Part shown: positions 33,450 through 44,835 of the stretch, one piece after another
How positions within the stretch are numbered: the first letter of the stretch is position 1
How the letters are laid out: the number at the start of each line of letters is the position of its first letter
Assembly: GCA_036435485.1 (NCBI GenBank)
Contig: CM071600.1
Location: 54,371,546-54,435,545, forward strand
Length of the DNA: 64,000 nucleotides
Direction: 5' to 3'
DNA from: Saposhnikovia divaricata
Taxonomy: Eukaryota > Streptophyta > Magnoliopsida > Apiales > Apiaceae
The notes under the pieces: generated by a model
What the model was told of the DNA's origin: nothing
The model's database searches: none
Seen by the model: only the letters and a program-made list of their open reading frames with translations
Made by a program: the position numbers and the translations under genes

Positions 33450-33463
33450 TGGGACACTGATTC

Positions 33464-34344
33464 AGATAATGTGCACAATTTTCTTAATTAAGTCACAAAC
33501 AGAGAGTCGGCATTTTCCACAGACTTTGGTGGTATCAATAATTTTCTAGGTGGCTGATATGAACACATTCTGATGGATTTAGTACTACTAAAAGCCGTAT
33601 TTGGTGCAGTATAATCTTTGGTCAAGCAAGTGACAAGCTATCCTAGAGCAAAGAAGTTTCCGCCTTGTTTTACCTTGTAATTAAACTTGACAAAGAAGTA
33701 ATAATACACATTTCAGAATCTAGTCCTTAGATTCTTATATTTCTTGTAGTGAAAAAATGATTCAGATCGATACTAAAGGAAGTCATGATAGAGTACAACA
33801 ACTCTAACACTGACAAAAGAATGACATAAGAGAATGACATTTTGTTCCACGACAGTGGCTTCATATGAGATAAACTTTTGTTTGTGCCACTAGTACACAA
33901 AAAGTGGCTGGAGTAAAAAAAATGCCTAACAATTTGTGGATTATCTGTTACATAGAGCTACAATCAGTTCACAGGATTCCAACAGCCGACAACAAAAATA
34001 TATTCATAATATTTCACCATGAACTTTAACCACTTTGCATCGGACCATTGCTATGATTACACTTGCCTCGAATTCATTACAATTCTTACATGTCATTGAT
34101 TCTGTACGAGAATACTTCTATCCTTCAGAACAACTTAAGTCGCAAAATATTATGTTTGCCTACGATTTTGAACTAATTGAGAAAAGTATACCTGCACTAC
34201 CTAATGTTGCAACGCATGTAACTGTGCAAGTAGAGTGAACAATGTACATCTAGTTTATCAGAAAAAATACCATAGGCGATCGAGTTGCTACCTAATTAGG
34301 ATGCACCATTATCTGTATCTGCACCGAATGAATTATAACAAAAC
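33464..34344. other. Intergenic DNA, no gene recognised
   Basis: No supported gene. A 67-codon plus-strand ORF (34035-34238) has no recognisable family or splice context. The region ends with AAAAC, the target duplication of the next copia element. Confidence 0.4.
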
Positions 34345-34776
34345 AGAGGAAAAACAGAATATGGAGAGAAACTAGAGTAGTGTTTATTGATATCTTTATT
34401 CAGTAAGTAATACAACTGCAGAAACTACATTATATAGGAATAGAATACATGAAGAAACAGATAACATGGGAACTACTAAGCCAAGCACATGGAGACAGTC
34501 ATGGAGGTAACATGGGCGCATGAGATGGAACTGGCAAGATGAGATCGAACTGGTGTTGTCTGGTAACATGAAGGTCGAGTTGGCACTGTCTTGAGCACGT
34601 GAAGAGCATCTGAAATGTTATAATTAAACACTCAACTTGAGCATGAACTTGTTACTCAGAAGATTCTTGAAATCAAACAACATTCTTCAATCATAAATGT
34701 TTGTCAATGAATGTAACCTTATTACTTCACACCTTATAACTCCTCATATTTATTGACTGCATCATGTTCGTTAATA
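34345..34776 (-). repeat. 3' LTR of copia element 34345-39656
   Basis: 432 bp, preceded (minus) by the polypurine tract GCGGGAGGA (34785-34777). Confidence 0.95.
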
Positions 34777-37700
34777 TCCTCCCGCAAACTGTGTTGGGGC
34801 TTGAGACACAGTTTGTTACGAAAGGATGTTAAGATGCTTTTGGGAACAGACTTTGTAAAGAGGTCTGCAATTTGGTGATTGGAAGGAATGTGTTTAGTAA
34901 CAAGTAATCCAAGAGCAACTCGTTCACGCACAAAATGATAGTCTAATTCAATATGTTTGCTTCGAGCATGGAAAACAGGATTGACAGTCATGTAAAGTGC
35001 ACTCAGATTGTCACAATAAAGAGTTGGTGAACATGTGACTGAAATGTGAAGATCACGAAGAAGATAAGTCAGCCAGGTGAGTTCAGCTGCCGTATTTGCC
35101 ATGGCACGATATTCTGCTTCTATACTAGAACGTGAAACAGTGTGTTGTTTCTTGGCACACCATGAGATAATATTATCCCCAAGAAAAGTACAATAGCCTG
35201 TAGTGGAACGACGTGTAGTAGGGCAACCTGCCTAGTCAGCATCAGAGAATGCAGATAGTATGAGTGAAGTCCTTGATTTGAGATGCAAACCATTAGAAAT
35301 GGTGCCTTTGATATATCGTAGAATTCTGTGGACCAACCTCAAATGATCAATCGTTGGTGAATGCATGAATTGTGACACATAATTAACAGAAAACGAGAGA
35401 TCTGGGCGAGTAAGGGTGAGATATTGGAGTGCTCCAACAATGCCTCGATAAGAACTAGGATCAGGTAGAGGTAGAGCAGATTGATCAAGCTTGAGTTTTG
35501 TATCTAACGGAGTAGGCATAGGCTTGCATTCTAGCATATTTGTTCTGGCAAGGATATTATGAGCATAATGTGTTTGAGAAAGATGAAAGCCTTGTGGTGT
35601 TCGTGAAATGACCATGCCAAGAAAATGATGAACTGGTCCAAGATCCTTTATATGAAATTCATAACTAAGAGTCTGGATAAATGATGAAACAAGTGTCAAT
35701 GAAGATCCTGTAATAAGCATATCATCTACGTAGATGAGCATAGCAAGAGTTCCCTGAGAAGAGTGGCAAATAAAAAGAGAAGGGTCAGCAAGGCTACAAA
35801 AGAAACCATGAGATATTAAAAATTCACTCAATCGATCAAACCAAGCACGAGATGCTTGCTTAAGGCCATATATGGAACGTTGAAGCTTACAAACATAGTT
35901 TGTAAATTGAGGATCAGCCATACCTGGAGGTTGTTCCATATATATATCTTCAACTATGTAACCATGTAAAAAAGCATTCTTTACGTCGAGTTGACGCACT
36001 GGCCAATGATTCACAAGAGCTACAGTTAAGATTAATCGAATTGTACCTGGACGAATGACAGGAGAAAATGTCTCAATGTAGTCTATTCCACTTATTTGAT
36101 TGTATCCTTTAGCAACAAGACGAGCCTTGAGGCGTTCCAAAGTCCCATCAGGTTTAAGTTTAGGTTTGTATACCCATTTCGAACCAATTACATGCATGTC
36201 AGGAGTGCGTGGAACTAGTTTCCAAGTATTATTCTGTTGAAGTGCTTGTAGCTCATCTGTCATGGCTTGCTTCCATCCCTGGTGAGCTAGTGCTGCTTTT
36301 AAAGATTTGGGCTCCAGAGGAACATCTTGAAACACATCTACGTTTAGTGCATACTTAGGGTTTGGCTTAACAATACCAAGTTGAGATCGTGTGGTCATGC
36401 GATGATGAGACACTGAATGTGAGGTGAAGTCATGTTCTAGTTCAGAAGTCATATCTTAAACATCATTTGTTGATAGTGCATCAGGTGAAAAAGTATCTTG
36501 ATGCATGTCCTGTGTATTTGAAATTGTAGCTCGAACATCATTTGTTGATGTAGCACCAGGTGGGGTGGAATCATTTGCTGCATCACTGGAATTTGAAAGT
36601 GATTGAGCCTCATCAGACTCATGTGCCTCAACATCGATGCTTGCAGGTGGTTGTGGCAGTATAGTAGTGCCTTGTGATAGTGCAGGTTCAGTAGTTCCTA
36701 TTGGGAAATGAGTTTGAGGAGCATGTTCTGGCATATGTTCTGAGAAATCTCCTGTTTCTGTAGAGACATTATGTGTGACCCAAGTATCAATCACATGATG
36801 TACATGAGGAATTGAAATAGAAACGTCAGATGATTTGAATGGAAAAATATTTTCATCGAATACAACATGTCGTGAAATGATAAATCTTCGACTAGATGGA
36901 TGGTAGCATTTGTATCCTTTGTATTTTTCACTATACCCAACAAAAACGCATAAAACAGACTTGGGGTCAAATTTATTTTGCTTGGTATCCCATGTATATG
37001 GAAAACATTTGGACCCAAAAACTCGTAGGGATGCATAATCTGGGTGACTTCCATGTAACCTGAAATATGGAGTATCAAAATTGACAGACGATGAAGGTAA
37101 TCGATTTAGCAAATAAACAGCTGTGGAAAACGCTTCTAACCACAAATATAAGGGTGCATGACTGTGAAATAACATTGTCATACCCAATTCCCTTATAATC
37201 CTATGTCGACGTTCAACCATACCTGTTTGTTCTGGAGTATAGGGGCATGAAATCTGATGTATGATACCTGTTGCAAGAAAATGAGATGCTAGACGATGAT
37301 TAACAAATTCTCCTCCTCCATCAGAGTGAAAAACTTTAATCTGCTTATTAAATTGTCTTTTAACATATTGCTCAAATGCTAAGAAAGCAGTAAAGAAATC
37401 AGATTTATATTGCAGAGGAATAATCCAAGTATATCTCGAATAGTCATCAACCAAACATGCATAGAAACGAAATTTCCCAATAGATGAAACTGGGGCAGGC
37501 CCCCACAAATCACAATGTATTTTGTCAAAAACATTAAAACTAGAATTTTTAGATGAACTGAATGGAAGTTTGCTTAATTTTCCTAACTGACAACTATCAC
37601 ATAGAAAGTCAGGTTTTGGTGAACTAGCAACTTCGATCAGTCCTTTATTCTTCAACAAATTAACTGCAGAAAATTGTGGATGCCCCAAACGTTGATGCCA

Positions 37701-39185
37701 CAAGTTTGCAGTGCCAGTTTTGAATCGATTAGAGAAAAATGCTTGTGGTTCATCATTCAAGATATATAGATTACCCTTTCGATTCCCCGTTAGGAGCAAA
37801 TGACCCGTAGCTCGTTCCTTAACACAAAAACCGTCATTAGTAAATTCACAATTAACAGGAAACTGAGAAGTGAGTTGACTGATAGACAATAAGTTTTTCT
37901 GCAAATGTGGTACTAGAAGAACATCATGGAGAGGCAGTACATTATTATTTTGCTTGATAGAAGACTTACCAATACCAATTATAGGTAATGAAGATCCATC
38001 TCCAATGATAATTGAATCAGAACCATTATACTTATGAATGTGTTTTAACATACCTTGTTGTCCAGTCATGTGGTTTGAAGCTCCCGTGTCTGAAGTCCAT
38101 TTTGTATCAACAACAGAGTTGTCCAGTGTAAGTGCTGCTAGTGCTTGTGGTAATTCATGATTATTCCTAGATTTCTTTGGCAACCACCAGCAGATTTTGG
38201 CAATGTGTCCAGGTTTGTTGCAAATTTGGCATGTGGCATCTCGATAAGACTCTCTTTCTCCTGCAGTCATTCTTCTTTCTCCAGGTGGTGGAGGTCTTCT
38301 TTGTTGTGGAGCATCAGTTCCTTTAGTACCTTGATATCCATGTGACTGGCCACGTGGTTGTTGAGCTTGGAAGCCTCGACCAATGGAGGAAAAATCACTC
38401 TGATGATTTCTGGGAGAGAAGTTTATTGTTTGCTTTGGTTTTTGTTGTTGGCCATAAAAAGCTAAGTGTGGTGTGTGTGAAGAAAGTGATATATCATGCT
38501 GATTGGAGAACCAATTTCGACGATGATCAAGATTTTGCAGCTGTGAGATTACTTCAGAATAGGTTGGCCTAGGAGGTTTCAGCATTGTTGTGGTGAATGT
38601 TTCATATTGTGGTCCAAGACTTGTGAGCAAGCAAAATATTTTTTCTTGATCTTGAACTGGTTTGCCAATGGCAGCAAGATTATCACATAGACTTTTAAAG
38701 GCTCGAATGTGCTCTATAATGGTTTTATTTTCTTCTTTTCGCAAGTAGGTTAGCTGTTGTCGAAGCGTGAATTCTCTTTCTTGAGAATCTTGGGCATATG
38801 CCTCTTTAAGTGCTTCCCAGACTGATGATGATGTGTGTAATCCAATGACAAGTCCAAGGGCTTCTTCTGAGAGGGTTCCAATTATCCATCCCCGTAGGAG
38901 TCGATCAGACTTTTTCCAAGCAATGAATTCTTTTGTTAAAGTTGTGAATATTGTTTCTGTGTTTGTGCTTGTGGTTGTTGTATTTGTTGTGTTTGTGTTT
39001 GTTGTGTTTGTGGGTTCTGGAACTTGAAGTTCATATTTTGGTGGTATGATTGCATCTTTTGTGAGGTGATCACTGAGATCCTCACTTTCTGCTAGGCTTA
39101 GTACTTGTTCTCTCCATAAGGGATAGTTTGATGGTGTGAGTTTGAGTGTAACAAAGTTACCAACATTCAGAGATAATGAACTCAT
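34734..39185 (-). pseudogene. Gag-pol of copia element 34345-39656 (two nonsense codons)
   Basis: One frame from ATG 39185 to a stop at 34734 inside the 3' LTR. Gag (LTPSNYPLWREQVLSL) with CCHC knuckle CQICNKPGHIAKIC, protease WTSDTGASNHMTG, GAG-pre-integrase LWHQRLGHPQF, integrase (HCDLWGPAP, DDYSRYTW, GMVERRHR), RT (FLHGYIVEDIYM, YVDDMLITG) and RNase H (SSIEAEYRAMA). A TAA at 36458-36456 falls in the linker between integrase and RT. A TAG at 35234-35232 falls where relatives have Trp in SDADWAG of RNase H. No frameshifts were seen. RT and RNase H could not be made by this copy without read-through. Confidence 0.92.
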
Positions 39186-39224
39186 GATAGAAGAGGAATG
39201 AGTGATCGACTTGCTCTGATACCA

Positions 39225-39656
39225 AGAGGAAAAACAGAATATGGAGAGAAACTAGAGTAGTGTTTATTGATATCTTTATTCAGTAAGTAATACAACTGCA
39301 GAAACTACATTATATAGGAATAGAATACATGAAGAAACAGATAACATGGGAACTACTAAGCCAAGCACATGGAGACAGTCATGGAGGTAACATGGGCGCA
39401 TGAGATGGAACTGGCAAGATGAGATCGAACTGGTGTTGTCTGGTAACATGAAGGTCGAGTTGGCACTGTCTTGAGCACGTGAAGAGCATCTGAAATGTTA
39501 TAATTAAACACTCAACTTGAGCATGAACTTGTTACTCAGAAGATTCTTGAAATCAAACAACATTCTTCAATCATAAATGTTTGTCAATGAATGTAACCTT
39601 ATTACTTCACACCTTATAACTCCTCATATTTATTGACTGCATCATGTTCGTTAATA
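39225..39656 (-). repeat. 5' LTR of copia element 34345-39656
   Basis: 432 bp; its end CCTCT abuts the PBS TGGTATCAGAGC (39224-39213) without a gap. Confidence 0.95.
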
Positions 39657-39661
39657 AAAAC

Positions 39662-40326
39662 CAAGGTACTAGAGCTAAAACATCAAAATAATCTCTTTAT
39701 TCCCTCGCAGTAGAGAGCAGTTTGTCTTTGTTGGCATGTCTATAAGAGCTTCTATACATAGTGAACTTTGTTAGTAACATAGCATGTGAAGAAGACACAT
39801 ATATATAAATAAAATTGAAACAAAACAATATTGCAATAATTATAAAACTACTACCAATACCAATACAATTAACGAGGAAAGTCGAGGCACCCAATACAAT
39901 TAACGAGGAAAGTTGAGGCACGTTATACACGCTTTTCTTAAAGCAGATTTAAAGCTGATTTGCTCTCTCTTCCGGTGCGAGGAAACGTTGAGCAATCTCT
40001 TCCCAGGATACAATGACTACGAATACTCAAAAGCGCCTCTTTGAATATTTCGGTGAACTTGAAATAATACCTTCACTCTATCTCCAGACTCTAGAGAGAA
40101 AAGAAGAACTGAGAGTCAAGGCATCCTTTTATAGTGTTCATAGGGTGTATAAGAATCGTGTGACATTAATGTAAATGTTATCGCCGACTCAATACGCATT
40201 AGTCAAAAGATGATGCTGACTCATCATTCATCAAGCGATAATCCAAAGATAAAACGAAATCATCTTTAGATAATTCAAAAGATAACGTTGACTCTTCATG
40301 CGATCATCTAAACGTTAATGGTGACT
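39662..40326. other. Intergenic DNA with a 31-bp tandem repeat
   Basis: No gene recognised. CAATACAATTAACGAGGAAA.. is repeated in tandem at 39861-39921 (period 31, two copies, one substitution). TTTTATAGTG near 40128 on the plus strand resembles a TATA context without a downstream ORF. Confidence 0.45.
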
Positions 40327-41112
40327 TGATGTGTTAAAATATAATACCGCAAGTGCACGGTGTCTGTTGTTAGCAGATACTAGCGAGTACGGGTCGAATC
40401 CACAAGGAGACAAGTTTCAAGATATTAATCTAACTACTGCGAATTGTTCCCAAAAGAAAAATGATTATTGAAGATTTTAACTTATTACTAATGCAAATTA
40501 AATTTGTTAAAAAATCAATTAAATAAAGGTCTAGGGCGATGCAGGTTCACCACGCTTACACCAAACAAATCACAAAAGTATAGCAATTCAATGGGTCAAG
40601 TAATTAAAGTAATGGTTAATCTCTCTCAAGCATTAACACTTTCAGAAATCCAATGATGCTCTCACACTCACTTTCAATTCTGCTAATCGTATGTGTGCCT
40701 CTAGTGAGTAAAATCTCTCGATCTATTACTCCTATTTGCATTCAATTAATCCATGATATTGGCCAATCACACAAATTAAGTATTAAAACATATCGATTAG
40801 AATTACTCTTTACCCATTAAACTACTAATCAAATTAAAGCTTAATCATGGTGCAAACATGGCTCCCCTTTACACCCTAGAATACAACTACTCACTCATAC
40901 TAGAAGTAAAAACAATAAGAACAATGAAAGAAGCTATGTAAAACATATAATAAAAGAATAATAGAATAAAGATTACCTCAAACTTTATATTGAAGAAGGA
41001 ACCAAGTTCCAAGCTAAAACCAATGTATCCAATGTAAAAAATGAAGAAGAAGAAGAAGAACAAGAACCCTAGCTTTTTAAAAGTACGTATCCCTCTCTCC
41101 TCTAAAGGCTAA

Positions 41113-41476
41113 GAGCATCTCCAACCACCATCACCTGTTAGGTAAAAAGTCTAGGTGGCACTATAATATACATATTAGCTAAAAAATATACCCCTCCAAC
41201 CACAAGATCTGTTAGCAAAAATTATAGATATCCTTTATTTCATCTTCTATATCTGTTGAGTCTGTAGTCATTATCTAAAATATCCACGTCACTGTTTTAG
41301 CTTATTTAAATTATATCCATGGTGAAGTAAACCAAAATTATAATAAAATACTGTTTTTGAATTATAGCTAACCATTATTGCTAACACCATTGGAGCAAAA
41401 TATGTTACAGCTTCAGCAAATTTTAGCTAACACTTATTTTAACTAACCATTATACTTAGTACCGTTGGAGATGCTC
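41113..41476. mobile_element. PIF/Harbinger-type MITE nested in LTR copy A
   Basis: 364 bp with ends GAGCATCTCCAACCA / TTGGAGATGCTC and TAA duplication (41110-41112, 41477-41479). LTR copy B has a single TAA at the matching place (45465-45467), so this is a true insertion. Ends match the MITE at 17595-17958, but the interiors differ. Confidence 0.95.
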
Positions 41477-41508
41477 TAATAATAAAAAACTAATCATCAA
41501 ATCTAATC

Positions 41509-42303
41509 AAAAAATTGCCCAAAATACCCACTTTTTTACTACCCACTAACCAAAATACCCGTTTTTCAGAACATTACCCAAAATACGCACGGGATACGCC
41601 ATTGGAAGAGGTGTATCCGAAGGTACTGTAGCTCCGTTGTCTCCCACGTCGACCTCTCTCTCCAGGCGAATCTCTCCGATTGAGGTGTGCAAAATCCGGC
41701 AATAGATGTTGTTTGAAAATAGTATAGGATTGTAGATCGTCGAAAGACGAATCTAATGGTGTGTATAAGGTCAACAGAAAATGCCTGGAGATAACCGAAT
41801 GAACTGAATTTGAGCTAGCCGGAAAAATGGAGTTCGCCGGATAATTTCGAACGAATTGGGGGTTTACAATCCGGCAATAGAAGTGGTATAAAATTTGTAT
41901 AGGATTGTAGAGCATGAAATTGCGATTCTAATGATGTATAACACATAACTGAAAAACTACGATAGATTGCTGAACGAAAAAATGGAGAGTCTCGCCGGAA
42001 ATCGCCGGTCAATCGCCATGTATCGCCAGAGAGAAGACATGTGATACGCATCTCGTAACTGCGTATCTTGTGATACGCTAATTCATAATGCGTATCTTGC
42101 CCAGATGCGTTTCTTCAGTTGGCATATCTCAACCTATACGTTTTTTCAGTTGGCGTAGCTGAACACATGCGCTGCTTGTGTAGTAGTGACCCAGGATACT
42201 CCTATGTCATAGTCGTATCCCATGGGTATTTAGGGCAGTACTCGCCCGGAATGGGTATTTTGGTTATGAAGTAATAAAAAATAGTTATTTAGGACATTCA
42301 CCC
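41509..42303. mobile_element. 795-bp Mutator-like non-autonomous element in LTR copy A
   Basis: Bounded by AATCTAATC on both sides (41500-41508, 42304-42312); copy B has it once (45489-45497), proving the insertion. Starts AAAAAATTGCCCAAAATACCC and ends TTATTTAGGACATTCACCC; the ends are only weakly inverted. The 9-bp duplication suggests a Mutator-like transposase. The interior has a GC-richer stretch with AATCCGGCAATAGA twice, possibly captured sequence, and several ATACGCAT/ATGCGTAT octamers. Confidence 0.88.
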
Positions 42304-42762
42304 AATCTAATCTCTATCCCCTAATAAAAGTATTTTTAATGTTTTAATAAATTTACAAAAAGATATCCATAATTGAATAGGATTTCCATGTAAAATTCGT
42401 AGCTGTATTTGATCCTCTGTTTTTGGGTTATTTCAACTAGATTTTGCTTACTATACCACCAATAAATTAAAGGAAATTTCACAAGCTTCGCGTGGACTGT
42501 AAGATCGCTAAAATCGGACTTCTGGAACCCAAGATATGACCCAAACAACGTCAAGAGCCCGTGTAGTTCCATAATTCCGAATTTTCTTCTAATTTAGCTC
42601 CAAAATAGATCTTTTTCTCCAAATCCTTCTAAGTTTAGAAATTCCTTGTATCCTACAATAAAACATCAAAATCTAATAAATAAATGTCCAAATCAATGCA
42701 AAACACAATAAATATGAGAATAAAATCATCTAGAATATATATAAAAATATACTCTACAAACA

Positions 42763-43702
42763 TCTCCACACTAAGCATTTGCACGTCCTCGGGCAAATAA
42801 ATGAAATAAAAGCTAAGTCCTAACAAACATCACTTTCGTAGATGACACGATTGCATTGAGCATATGCAACAAGCCTATCCAAGTAAGCACACAGTCTAGA
42901 TAGACAAAAAAAATCATGAAATAGATATCAATGCCGCATTTAGTGAGTAACACGCTATGGATAGAAAAGCTCACATAACTCTCAAATCACACAAGTGTAT
43001 AGGTGAAGTGTATTCGATCAAGTTCAATCAATAAAGTCATATGCTACCATATTCTTGGTTGTCCACCAAATCTCCACTACTTTGTATACATGCATGCACA
43101 AATCAAAAGGCCTTTGTTAAAGGTTGTAACGTGGCTAAGGGTGAAGGATAGGGAATCATTAAAATGGCTAACAAGTGGCTAACTCGACAAACTAATAGAG
43201 CATAATGTTCATTTCTAATTAAAGCACCCAACATGAAATTTTGATCATGTACAAGCTGAGCAAACTCTCACAAGCATTAAACCTCAAACACATATTACCA
43301 CGTACTTTTTCACTTTCATATTGCACAAACCAATGAACACAACTCTCTACTTGATCTTTTTTTTTCTTTTTTTTTTAAACTCCAGTAACCAAGGGCAGTG
43401 AAAGTCACCAAAAATAATTTCTAGTACAATGCACTTAATACCAGCACATGTACATGGATCGTCCCTTTCATATGACATTGCACTTGCCACCCATTGGTCT
43501 CAAAGGAGTACCTAACCTCTTTTTTTTTCTATATTGATTCCTACCAAATGAACACACCTTAACAAAGGAATCCCCACACTATGTACTCACCAACCCCCAA
43601 ATGAATCAAAATGCTCTACTAGTAAATCAAGAGAAGAATAAACAAGTAGGCTCGAGAATTTAGAATGGTGATATACAAATATAACGATAAAAGGCTCAAA
43701 GG
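42763..43702. other. Non-coding interior of the gypsy-type element, right part
   Basis: No ORF of note. Contains CACTAAGCATTTGCACGTCC, common next to the polypurine tract of plant gypsy elements of this type, and poly-T runs at 43349-43377 and 43519-43529. Confidence 0.5.
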
Positions 43703-43707
43703 GGTTC

Positions 43708-44389
43708 TGTGACAACCCGGGTTAAATCCCGAGTCTTTTTCGAAAATCAGGTCGAGTCCCGATTCCGAATCCGAAATAAGCCAAAGTAAACTGGCCCAAT
43801 TGCAACCAACTTGGGTAGTCCACAAGCCCACCACAGGCCCCTAAAAGATCATGATTTGTTGGTACAATTAGTAGTATTACTTTTGCTTATAAATTGAACT
43901 GAAGTCTCAAATCTACTCGATGTGGGACTGGGGTGTTACAAACTCCCCCACTTAAACTCCTGACGTCCTCGTCAGGCCTGAACGGATATCCCATAGGTCC
44001 GGATCGTTCCTCTCTAGCCATTGTGGGATAATACCGGTTGTCTTCGTGTCCCCACCTCCGAATCTCTGTCCATTGTGGGATAATACCACCAGCCTTCGTG
44101 TCCCCACCTCCGACAACTTGACGATCAAGATTTCGAGAGTCAGCTCTGATACCATATGTGACAACCTGGGTCAAATCCCGAGTCTTTTTCGAAAATCGGG
44201 TCGAGTCCCGATTCTGAATTCGAAATAAACCAAAGTAAACTGGCCCAATTGCAACCAACTTGGGTAGTCCACAAGCCCACCACAGGCCCCTAAAAGATCA
44301 TGATTTGTTGGTACAATTAGTAGTATTACTTTTGCTTATAAACTGAACTGAAGTCTCAAATCTCCTTGATGTGGGACTGGGGTGTTACA
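43708..44389 (-). mobile_element. Complete TRIM retrotransposon (682 bp)
   Basis: Two 233-bp LTRs (43708-43940 and 44157-44389, about 9 differences) flank only 216 bp. Minus-strand ends are TGTAACACCCC..GTTGTCACA. The PBS TGGTATCAGAGCTG (44154-44141) lies two bases inside the 5' LTR, and a polypurine tract AAGTGGGGGAGTT (43953-43941) precedes the 3' LTR. Target duplication GGTTC (43703-43707, 44390-44394). The internal spacer has a tandem repeat of TTGTGGGATAATACC..CTTCGTGTCCCCACCTCCGA. No coding, so it relies on other elements' enzymes. No 5S-like sequence was seen, so it is not Cassandra. Confidence 0.95.
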
Positions 44390-44394
44390 GGTTC

Positions 44395-44835
44395 ACTAAG
44401 GATATAATTCACGGGTAGTGTTTGGATAAATGTGGTTAATCCTAGTGCCTTTATCATTTTCATGCATATACATATCATGTAGTCTCAAAAAGGTTTAAAA
44501 CAAGTTCTAGAGCAACATGCTCAATGATGAACAACACACAACAATAAAATTTGATTGATATAAAATGTATCAATCACAAATTAGGCTCAAGATCTCACAA
44601 GGTGAAAGCATGCTTCAGTACTCACTAAAATTGACAAAGACACATCTCAAGTTTATAATTTTCACAAGCACAAACAAGGAATCATCAAGTAACAATTTAT
44701 TTTCAGAGATATGACATGTCAAATAATCATGCAAAATAAGCCCACAAGATGCGTACTTATCCTTGTTAACACACTATGAGACGAGGCAATTTATTTTCTA
44801 TTTTTTCTATTTTTTTTGGATTTTTAACAAAAACT
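44395..44835. other. Non-coding interior of the gypsy-type element, left part
   Basis: Resumes the sequence interrupted by the TRIM. No gene or motif beyond AT-rich text and a poly-T run near 44800-44817. Confidence 0.5.

Larger units (their letters stand above)
34345..39656 (-). mobile_element. Full-length Ty1/copia element with identical LTRs
   Basis: 5312 bp, target duplication AAAAC (34340-34344 and 39657-39661). The two 432-bp LTRs read identically by eye, so insertion is very recent. On the minus strand the LTR starts TATTAACGAA and ends TTTTCCTCT, a non-canonical TA..CT pair supported by PBS, polypurine tract and duplication. Gag-pol is a single frame with two nonsense codons. Its gag resembles Ale/Retrofit-type elements (inference). 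Confidence 0.96.
40327..42762 (-). repeat. Gypsy-type LTR copy A (with two nested insertions)
   Basis: 2436 bp; about 1.26 kb without its two insertions. Starts TGATGTGTTAAAATATAATACC on the plus strand. Compared with copy B it has an extra block at about 40398-40545 and two clean insertions (41113-41476, 41509-42303), both absent from B. Confidence 0.75.

Noticed and set aside
43887..44258. 123-codon minus-strand ORF in the TRIM
   Set aside because: Crosses the LTR, PBS and spacer of a TRIM, which is non-coding by structure.
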